Positions 56,460 to 62,340 of a DNA stretch of 62,340 nucleotides are shown here, one piece after another; the stretch's first letter is position 1, and each line of letters starts with the position of its first letter. The notes under the pieces are model-generated. The model had not been told where the DNA came from and did not search any database. It saw nothing but the letters and a program-made list of their open reading frames with translations. The stretch comes from a candidate division Zixibacteria bacterium SM23_81 (GTDB lineage Bacteria; SM23-81). The stretch is taken from assembly GCA_001304015.1 (NCBI GenBank), contig LJUY01000017.1, positions 1 through 62,340 on the forward strand, read 5' to 3'. Made by a program: the position numbers and the translations under genes.

Positions 56460-57377
56460 ATGTCTCTATTCGGGAGGAACATCTCCGTTGGTCTGGAGAT
56501 GGGCAGCCACGTGCTTCGCGCGGTCCAGATTCAACATCGGCAGGGTCGACCCCGTCTGTTGGCGCTAGAGACTCAGCAATATGTCGCCAGTTCAACAGGT
56601 GCCTTTTCTACGGAAGGCCCCGTTTGGCAAGTGGTTAAGCTAGGCCGGAAGACCGGCCGTCTGGTGGTCAACGTGCCTGGATCGGTGGCCTTGGTCAGGA
56701 TAGTAAAGGTGGAGGCCTCCGAGATGAGTAATCTCCGCGATTGGGTGATGTGGGAAGCCCAGCAATATTTAGCCGCTCCGCTGGAGGAGTATTTCATCGA
56801 TTTTCAGAAGCTGAGATCTCATGAGGAATCGGGCCTCTGGGAAGTATTAGTGGTTACGGCTCGCCGCGGGGCTGTTCGAGAGAGAGCCCGTCTCTTCAAA
56901 AAGGTCAACCTGAAACCGGCTATCATGGACGCAGATGCCCTAGCGCTTCACAACGCCTTTGAGGTTAACTATCCAAGTCACGCAGACTCTTTAGTAGCCC
57001 TCGTGAATCTGGAAAGGGATGTGACCACAGTTTTAGCCATCAAGGGGGGGGGACTGCAGGATGTGTCCACCGTGAAGACACCTGCGGAGAGCGAAAAGCT
57101 TTGCCAGAGAATCCATACGTGCCTGGATAACATTTTACAGCATGTGGCTCCGGGTCAGGTGCAAGGGGAGCGGTTTGTCAAAGTTCTTCTCAGCGGGGGT
57201 GGACCCCATGTGCAAGAAGTGGTCAATGCTCTGTCTTCCAAGGGCCACATGGAGGTTGAGTTGGCCGATCCCTTCAGGGAGCTGAGCATTTTGCCCACAT
57301 TGAGGGAGAAGCTGGATCGATCATGTCGGGCCTTGGAATTTATGTTGGCCACGGGTCTGGCTTTGAGAAAAGCCTGA
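56460..57377 (+). CDS. PilM-like type IV pilus assembly ATPase-fold protein
   Basis: A 305-residue actin-like protein. It starts FGRNISVGLEMGSHVLRAVQIQ, the phosphate-1 strand of PilM/FtsA-fold proteins, and has WVMWEAQQYLAAPLEEYFIDFQKL, DADALALHNAFEVN, VALVNLERDVTTVLAIKGGGL and VKVLLSGGGPHVQEVVNAL, ending FMLATGLALRKA. PilM is the cytoplasmic ring partner of PilN in type IV pilus or competence machines. It is shorter than usual (about 350), and no pilN, pilO or pilQ follows; rsmD is next after 121 nt. Its partners must be elsewhere. Confidence 0.85.
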   Translation: MSLFGRNISVGLEMGSHVLRAVQIQHRQGRPRLLALETQQYVASSTGAFSTEGPVWQVVKLGRKTGRLVVNVPGSVALVRIVKVEASEMSNLRDWVMWEAQQYLAAPLEEYFIDFQKLRSHEESGLWEVLVVTARRGAVRERARLFKKVNLKPAIMDADALALHNAFEVNYPSHADSLVALVNLERDVTTVLAIKGGGLQDVSTVKTPAESEKLCQRIHTCLDNILQHVAPGQVQGERFVKVLLSGGGPHVQEVVNALSSKGHMEVELADPFRELSILPTLREKLDRSCRALEFMLATGLALRKA

Positions 57378-57498
57378 GATATATGGTACGATGGTCACAG
57401 AGGCAGGGCCAGGCCTTCCCAGGGGAATTGAGATTGTCGGTTTTACAACCGTTTGCAGCCAGAGAGGATTGGTTTTTGTCTAGACCAGGGGGTTTTTC

Positions 57499-58059
57499 GT
57501 GCGCGTGATCTCCGGCGAGGCGAAAGGCCGCCGGCTGAAAGCGCCAGCTGACAATCGTATCCGCCCAACGGCTGATAAGACAAAGGAAGCATTGTTTGAC
57601 ATCATCGGTGGAGAAGTTCATGGTGCCCGAGTGTTGGACCTGTTTGCCGGAACGGGAAATCTGGGCATCGAGGCTCTTAGCCGGGGTGCTCGGAGAGCCC
57701 TCTTCGTGGATGTAGCCAAGAAGGCTGTGACTATCATCCGGGCGAATGTGGACCTGGTGAAGTATGGCGATCGTTGTGAAGTATGGCAGGAGGACGCTTT
57801 TTCAGCCCTCTCTCGTTTAGGACGAATGGGCCGTCGATTTGATCTGGTATTCTGTGATCCTCCGTATGGTCATCAGTTCGTCGAAAGATCATTGCGTTTT
57901 TTAGTCCTTGGGCATTTGGTCGAGAACAATGGCTTGGTAGCCGTGGAACATCATCGGAAAGATAAGCTTCCCCAAAGAGTGGAAACCCTCCTCATGCTGG
58001 GTGAGCGCTTCTTCGGTGAAACCGCGGTGACCTTTTATAGACAGAAGGCTGAGCCATGA
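57499..58059 (+). CDS. rsmD: 16S rRNA (guanine(966)-N(2))-methyltransferase
   Basis: A 186-residue SAM methyltransferase. MRVISGEAKGRRLKAP is the classic start, TADKTKEALFDII and VLDLFAGTGNLGIEALSRGA the SAM-binding region, and VFCDPPYGHQF the catalytic DPPY motif. It modifies the small ribosomal subunit. Start GTG 57499. Its TGA overlaps the coaD ATG (ATGA), a very common rsmD-coaD arrangement. Confidence 0.94.
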   Translation: MRVISGEAKGRRLKAPADNRIRPTADKTKEALFDIIGGEVHGARVLDLFAGTGNLGIEALSRGARRALFVDVAKKAVTIIRANVDLVKYGDRCEVWQEDAFSALSRLGRMGRRFDLVFCDPPYGHQFVERSLRFLVLGHLVENNGLVAVEHHRKDKLPQRVETLLMLGERFFGETAVTFYRQKAEP

Positions 58060-58580
58060 GCAAGAAGCGATTATACCCTCAAGGTCCTCTGGCCAAGAGG
58101 GTGGCCGTCTATTCCGGAACTTTCGATCCTATCACCAAAGGACATCTGGACATCATCTGCCGCGCACTGAACCTCTTCGATCACGTTATTATAGCCGTGG
58201 CGGATAATTTGGAGAAACAGACACTGTTCTCCAAGGATGAGCGACTGCAGATGGTACGCCTGGCCACTCGTGACATGGAAGGAGTGACGGTGGACTCCTT
58301 TAAAGGGCTTCTAGCACACTATGTTCAGGAGAAAGGTGTGGCTGTCATCGTCAGGGGACTGCGGGCGGTTAGTGATCTGGAGCACGAATTTCGAATGGCT
58401 TTCATGAATAGGAGCCTCGTACCTCAGGTGGAAACTCTTTTTTTAATGCCCAGCGAGGATTTCACCTATCTTAACTCCACTGTGGTGAAAGAGGTGGCCC
58501 GTCTGGGAGGTGACGTCAGCCAGTTTGTGCCTCCTGTCGTGGAGGAGCGTTTGAGGAGCAAACTCAAAAACTCGACTTAA
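58056..58580 (+). CDS. coaD: Phosphopantetheine adenylyltransferase
   Basis: A 174-residue coenzyme A biosynthesis enzyme that adenylates 4'-phosphopantetheine. After a 16-residue N-terminal extension come VYSGTFDPITKGHLDII (nucleotide-binding TFDPxTxGH), FSKDERLQMV, VIVRGLRAVSDLEHEFRMAFMNR and PSEDFTYLNSTVVKEVARLGGDVSQFVP. Start ATG 58056 overlaps rsmD; a later in-frame start would remove the extension. Its stop overlaps the pta ATG by one base. Confidence 0.95.
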   Translation: MSKKRLYPQGPLAKRVAVYSGTFDPITKGHLDIICRALNLFDHVIIAVADNLEKQTLFSKDERLQMVRLATRDMEGVTVDSFKGLLAHYVQEKGVAVIVRGLRAVSDLEHEFRMAFMNRSLVPQVETLFLMPSEDFTYLNSTVVKEVARLGGDVSQFVPPVVEERLRSKLKNST

Positions 58581-59596
58581 TGACCTATCTCAGAGAGAGC
58601 GGAGTGAGTTTCTTAGAACGGACTCGTCAGAGGGCCAAAAGCCTGCATCGATTGGTGGTGTTTCCCGAGGGGACCGAGGAGCGGACCATTCAGGCCGCTT
58701 CACAGGTTGCTCAGCAGGGGATTGCTCGTCCCATCTTGGTGGGAACCGAAACCCAGATAGGCCATATAGCTGAAAAAATAGGCGTTCCTTTGAGAAACGT
58801 GGAGTGTGTTGATCCCCAGAAGTCACCTCATTTCGATGAATATGTCAACGAGTTCTATGAACTGCGCCGGAAAAAGGGCATCAGCGTTAATGAAGCCCGA
58901 CAGACCATCTCCAATCCCCTCTATTTCGGAGCCATGATGGTCCGCAACGGGCAGGCCGACGGAAGCGTTGCTGGAGCTCAAAACACCACAGGGAATGTGG
59001 TCAGAGCGGCCATCCAAGTTATTGGATTGGCCTCTGGCATCACCACACTTTCGGGGTGTTTCATCATGATCGTACCAGATTTTCTGGATACTGGGCACGA
59101 GAAGACTTTCGTCTTCGCGGACTCCGCGGTTTTGCCAGCTCCCAACGAAAGGCAGTTGGCCAGCGTGGTGATCTCCTCGGCGAAAACGATGGAGAGGGTG
59201 GTCGGTGAGGAACCCATCGTGGCTATGCTGTCCTTCTCCACCAAGGGCAGCGCCAGGCACCCTTCTATAAATAAAATATTGGCCGCCATGGAAATGGCCA
59301 AAGGGATGGCGCCTGATCTCAAGATCGAAGGCGAGCTGCAGGTGGATGCAGCGGTGGTGCCGGAGATCGGCAAGCGGAAAGTTCCCCATAGCCCTTACGC
59401 CGGGAAAGCCAATGTGCTCATCTTCCCGGACCTGAATGCCGGAAATATTGCCTACAAACTGGTGCAGAGGATGGCCAAGGCTCAGGCTATCGGCCCTGTG
59501 CTTCAGGGGCTGGCCAAGCCGGCCAACGACCTCTCCAGAGGTTGTAGCGTCCAGGATATCATCGACGTGACGGCCATCACCATGGTCACAGCTTAG
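58580..59596 (+). CDS. pta: Phosphate acetyltransferase
   Basis: A 338-residue enzyme that interconverts acetyl-CoA and acetyl phosphate. VVFPEGTEERTIQAA, NPLYFGAMMVRNGQADGSVAGAQNTTGNVVRAAIQVIG, VFADSAVLPAPNERQLASVV, MLSFSTKGSARHPS and FPDLNAGNIAYKLVQRMAKAQAIGPVLQGL (read in pieces) are diagnostic. It is the short form without the N-terminal regulatory domain. No ackA is adjacent. ATG 58580 overlaps the coaD stop. Confidence 0.94.
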   Translation: MTYLRESGVSFLERTRQRAKSLHRLVVFPEGTEERTIQAASQVAQQGIARPILVGTETQIGHIAEKIGVPLRNVECVDPQKSPHFDEYVNEFYELRRKKGISVNEARQTISNPLYFGAMMVRNGQADGSVAGAQNTTGNVVRAAIQVIGLASGITTLSGCFIMIVPDFLDTGHEKTFVFADSAVLPAPNERQLASVVISSAKTMERVVGEEPIVAMLSFSTKGSARHPSINKILAAMEMAKGMAPDLKIEGELQVDAAVVPEIGKRKVPHSPYAGKANVLIFPDLNAGNIAYKLVQRMAKAQAIGPVLQGLAKPANDLSRGCSVQDIIDVTAITMVTA

Positions 59597-59617
59597 AAAG
59601 ACTGCTCGCTGAAGGTT

Positions 59618-60316
59618 ATGGCCTATCAACAACACCGTTTGACGGATTTGCCCGAGGACCAGAGGCCTCGGGAGAAGCTGAGAAGGCTCGGAGCAGGGGC
59701 CCTGTCCGATTACGAGCTGTTGGCTGTGATTTTGGCCAGGGGCACCAAGAGGGTGGGCCTTCTTCACATCGCCCAAAAAGCCTTGCAGAGCTGTGGTCCC
59801 AGGGCACTGCTGGGTGTGGATGATGTGGATCGCCTGCGTCAGTTGTGTGACGTGGGGGAGGTTCATGCTTGCCAGATCCTGGCCTGTTTTGAGCTGGGAA
59901 GGCGGTTTTTTCAAAAGGGCAACCAGATACGTCTGCGCACCCCAGAGGCCGTATACCAGCATTTGCGACACCTGAGCGATCTCAACAAAGAGGCCTTTTG
60001 GGGTCTATACCTTGATGTGAAGGGATGCCTTGTCCACGAGGAGGTCGTCTCTCTGGGGACGTTGACCATGAATCTGGTTCACCCCAGAGAGGTGTTTCGG
60101 CCAGCCATCGAGCATTCTGCCGCCAGTGTGATTCTCGTCCACAACCACCCATCAGGAGATCCCACGCCCAGTGCTGAGGACTTGAAGGTGACCCGGCAGC
60201 TTGTGGATGTGGGCAGATTGATGGACATCGAGGTGCTGGATCACGTGATTATCGGAGGAGAAAGTTTCGTGAGTCTGAGACGAAAGGGTCTGATGGCCTC
60301 GGAGACCAATCAGTGA
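59618..60316 (+). CDS. radC: RadC family JAMM-domain protein
   Basis: A 232-residue protein. N-terminal helical part (PREKLRRLGAGALSDYELLAVILARGT, about 17-43) and a C-terminal JAB1/MPN metallo-domain with HNHPSGDPTPSAED (about 170-183), the metal site. The family was once linked to DNA repair, but its biochemical role remains uncertain. Four bases overlap with the next gene. Confidence 0.93.
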   Translation: MAYQQHRLTDLPEDQRPREKLRRLGAGALSDYELLAVILARGTKRVGLLHIAQKALQSCGPRALLGVDDVDRLRQLCDVGEVHACQILACFELGRRFFQKGNQIRLRTPEAVYQHLRHLSDLNKEAFWGLYLDVKGCLVHEEVVSLGTLTMNLVHPREVFRPAIEHSAASVILVHNHPSGDPTPSAEDLKVTRQLVDVGRLMDIEVLDHVIIGGESFVSLRRKGLMASETNQ

Positions 60317-60825
60317 GGAAAAGAATGTCGAGGCCGCCTTCTTTTTTCATCGCGGGCGTTATACAGGGTTCCTCTCAAGACAGAGGATTATACGACCAAA
60401 GATACAGGAAGCGCCTGACCCAGCTTCTGAAGCAAGTCTTTCCAGGCGCCTTGGTGATCAGCCCCTTTGATCTTCACCCCAACGGAATCGATTACAGTCT
60501 GGAAAAGGCAAAGGCCACCTTCATGGAGATGGTGGCTCGGGCTATAGAGTGCGATGTGCTCATCGCATATTTACCCGAAGCCAGCCTGGGAACGGCAATT
60601 GAGATGTGGGAGTGCTACCGGGCAGGCATTCCTATCTGGACCATCTCGCCCATGAGGGAAAACTGGGTCATCAGGTTTTTCTCCCAGCGAATATTTTCCT
60701 CCGTGACCTCGTTTGAAGAATTTCTTATCGCCCAGGCCAAGGAAGAGGTGCTTTGTGCTGTCCACCGCAGTGACCAGAGATCTGAAGGGTTTTCTGGGCG
60801 AGCAGGCGGTGAGCTCGGCCCTTGA
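60313..60825 (+). CDS. Nucleoside 2-deoxyribosyltransferase-like protein
   Basis: A 170-residue protein. PPSFFIAGVIQGSSQDRGLYDQRYRKRL at the start, VISPFDLHPN, AIECDVLIAYLPEASLGTAIEMWECYRAGIPIWTISPM (read in pieces) follow the pattern of the nucleoside 2-deoxyribosyltransferase / N-glycosidase-like flavodoxin fold, where the DxxIAxLPxxSxGTxxE segment carries the catalytic acid. Start could be GTG 60313 (overlapping radC) or ATG 60325. The C-terminal 25 residues overlap the next gene. Substrate unknown. Confidence 0.65.
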   Translation: MRKRMSRPPSFFIAGVIQGSSQDRGLYDQRYRKRLTQLLKQVFPGALVISPFDLHPNGIDYSLEKAKATFMEMVARAIECDVLIAYLPEASLGTAIEMWECYRAGIPIWTISPMRENWVIRFFSQRIFSSVTSFEEFLIAQAKEEVLCAVHRSDQRSEGFSGRAGGELGP

Positions 60826-62188
60826 GGACCGCACCTGTTATTCCTATGATGCCGTGACTCAGGGCTACTTGCCTGATCTGGTCGTCTTTCCGGAAAACCA
60901 AGCTCATGTGATTCGTCTCATGCGCTATGCTCATCGTCGGGGAATTCCCGTGATACCTCGGGGGGCGGGCTCGGGTTGCAGCGGGGGTGGGGTCTCAGCA
61001 CGGGGAGGGATTTTGGCGAGCTTCGAGCGCATGAACCGCATTCTCTCTCTGAATCGCGAGCTAATGCTAGGCCAGGTCGAACCGGGGGTGGTCACGGCCC
61101 GCTTTCAGCGAGAGGCGGAGCGTTGTGGATTGTTCTATCCACCGGATCCATCGAGCGCAGAGATTTCCACCCTGGGAGGGAATGTGGCTCATGGAGCCGG
61201 TGGATTGCGGGGACGGAAATATGGTACAACCAAAGACTACGTCGTGGGTTTAGAGGCGGTTGTGGCAAATGGTCAGCTGGTTCGGACGGGTTTGTTCTCT
61301 CCCGGCCAGTCCAGCGATCTGACGGGTTTACTGGTGGGCTCTGAAGGCACCTTGGCCATCATCACAAAGATGGCCCTGAGGTTGGTGCAAAGGCCAGAGA
61401 GCTTCTCCGCCCAGCTTTTCGTTTTCCCCCGGGTGGGCCAAATCATCCAGACAGCCCGCTCTATCCTGGGAGCTGGTTTGGTGCCGACGGTTATGGAGTT
61501 CATAGACCAAAGGGCGGTGGAGTGTGTGCGGCTTCAGGGTCAGGCGACCCTTCCCCAGGTGGACGGCCACATTCTTTTGGTGGAGCTTTCTGGCCGGCGT
61601 CAAGAGGTGCTCTCAGGGATTGAACAGGTGGAGCGTCTGGGGAGAGAGGGGGGGGCTCTGGTGGCTCGGCGAGCCATAACGGCGTCAGATCGGAAGAAGA
61701 TCTGGTCCGTGCGACGGGCGCTTTCTCCCTCTATGGCTCACGCCGCTGCCCAAAAAGTCAGCCAGGATGTCTGTGTTCCCCCAAAAGTTCTGCTCCCTCT
61801 GTTGAGGGAGATCGACCAGATCGGCCAGAAGTATCAGCTTTTGGTCATCACCTTTGGGCATTTGGGGGATGGCAACCTGCACGTGAATCTTATGAGCGAT
61901 GGGAGCCGGGAGCTGATGAGACAAACGGAACTCGCCGTTGGAGATCTGTTCCGCACCGTGTTGGCCTTGGGCGGAACCATCTCGGGCGAACACGGTGTTG
62001 GCCTTACCAAGGCGCGATACCTTTCCTGGGAGTTCTCTCAAGAGACCATGGCCGCTCACCGGAAGATTAAAGCGACCTTTGACCCTAAGGGGATATTGAA
62101 CCCCAACAAGATGTTCGGCACATCTGATATGTCGGCTTCGCCTGACCTGGAGGGCAAGAACCCTTCTGGTAACAGAGCAAAGGAGTAA
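60755..62188 (+). CDS. FAD-linked oxidase, glycolate/D-lactate dehydrogenase type (GlcD-like)
   Basis: About 477 residues. The FAD-binding PCMH domain has PDLVVFPENQAHVIRLMRYAHRRGIPVIPRGAGSGCSGG, PPDPSSAEISTLGGNVAHGAGGLRGRKYGTTKDYVVGLE and LLVGSEGTLAIITK (read in pieces); the C-terminal domain ends with FGHLGDGNLHVNL, GTISGEHGVGLTKA and FDPKGILNPNKMF. These match GlcD-type enzymes oxidising 2-hydroxy acids. GTG 60755 is chosen because AAGGAAGAGG lies just upstream and an earlier start would overlap the previous gene more; even so the overlap is 71 nt. No FeS partner (GlcF) is adjacent. Confidence 0.9.
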   Translation: MLSTAVTRDLKGFLGEQAVSSALEDRTCYSYDAVTQGYLPDLVVFPENQAHVIRLMRYAHRRGIPVIPRGAGSGCSGGGVSARGGILASFERMNRILSLNRELMLGQVEPGVVTARFQREAERCGLFYPPDPSSAEISTLGGNVAHGAGGLRGRKYGTTKDYVVGLEAVVANGQLVRTGLFSPGQSSDLTGLLVGSEGTLAIITKMALRLVQRPESFSAQLFVFPRVGQIIQTARSILGAGLVPTVMEFIDQRAVECVRLQGQATLPQVDGHILLVELSGRRQEVLSGIEQVERLGREGGALVARRAITASDRKKIWSVRRALSPSMAHAAAQKVSQDVCVPPKVLLPLLREIDQIGQKYQLLVITFGHLGDGNLHVNLMSDGSRELMRQTELAVGDLFRTVLALGGTISGEHGVGLTKARYLSWEFSQETMAAHRKIKATFDPKGILNPNKMFGTSDMSASPDLEGKNPSGNRAKE

Positions 62189-62191
62189 GCA

Positions 62192-62340
62192 GTGAAGATG
62201 AATGACGATAGAGGACGGATCGTCAATAGGGTTTTGGCCCTGTTTGTGTTTGTGGTGGTGTTGGTGGTGTATGTGCGGACCATGGCGGCGTCGGTGTCTT
62301 TTTGGGATTGTGGTGAGTTTATAGCCTGTGCGCATATTTT
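62192..62340 (+). CDS. DUF2723 membrane protein (glycosyltransferase-like), 3' end outside window
   Basis: Only the first 49 codons are in the window. After a basic N terminus and a membrane helix ([18 protein letters not shown]) comes [17 protein letters not shown], the signature of DUF2723 proteins, multi-pass membrane proteins related to protein O-mannosyltransferases and common in FCB genomes. GTG 62192 is 6 nt after AGGAG; ATG 62198 is an alternative. Starts 3 nt after the previous stop. Confidence 0.85.
   Translation, partial: MKMNDDRGRIVNRVLALFVFVVVLVVYVRTMAASVSFWDCGEFIACAHI

Noticed and set aside
58823-59971. Long minus-strand open frame (382 codons) opposite pta/radC
   Set aside because: Its sense strand encodes an unmistakable phosphate acetyltransferase; the antisense translation is His/Gln-rich with no family pattern.

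Overview
The window reads as a chromosomal segment of an uncultured member of the FCB (Fibrobacterota-Chlorobi-Bacteroidota) radiation, possibly a KSB1, Zixibacteria or Marinimicrobia-like lineage. Three things point there. Several secreted proteins end in the YPNPFNP-type type IX secretion (T9SS) sorting domain. A SprA homologue of about 1,945 residues, the T9SS outer-membrane translocon, is encoded. Lipoproteins, outer-membrane barrels and an LptF/LptG-like pair show a diderm envelope. The phylum is my inference; no rRNA gene is present. No prophage, insertion sequence or CRISPR array was seen.

Layout. 1-3.7 kb: end of a T9SS-exported repeat protein and three lipoproteins. 3.8-10.5 kb: B12-dependent ribonucleotide reductase, a TPP riboswitch with its terminator, an AIR-synthase/HypE-like protein and a prolyl-oligopeptidase lipoprotein, separated by gene-free DNA full of short stuttering words. 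10.5-17.5 kb: a broken ZIP transporter gene, a GYD protein, an SppA peptidase fused to a barrel-like domain, a tRNA with CAU anticodon, a GNAT-like protein, a thiolase-like protein plus its DUF35 partner, and a barrel protein. 17.7-35.9 kb: a tightly packed co-directional housekeeping run (PP-loop sulfurtransferase-like, tilS, hpt, ftsH, folE, folP, cdaA, obg, HEAT protein, dprA, ptsH, ptsI, pgi/pmi, nucleotidyltransferase, metK, ahcY, two envelope proteins). Many of its genes overlap by 1-4 nt.

36.2-46.6 kb is the most distinctive part: a string of secreted-protein genes, most with their own near-consensus sigma70 promoter (TTGACA, 17 nt, TATAAT-like) and several with long leaders. It encodes a 920-residue secreted protein, a duplicated-domain protein, a beta-propeller SBBP protein, and two T9SS cargo genes that share a repeated 'IYGG...FFxFP' domain I do not recognise. 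The larger of these is split by a frameshift exactly where one repeat has lost about 32 codons.

46.9-62.3 kb: a minus-strand LptF/LptG-like pair divergent from sprA, then comEA, a pseudopilin, a PilM-like protein, rsmD, coaD, pta, radC, a deoxyribosyltransferase-like gene, a glycolate-oxidase-type FAD enzyme and the start of a DUF2723 membrane protein.

Together the secretion channel (sprA), its cargo with strong promoters, and the envelope-lipid exporters suggest heavy investment in a surface protein coat. Assignments rest on reading the sequence and recalled family motifs; no database search was run.
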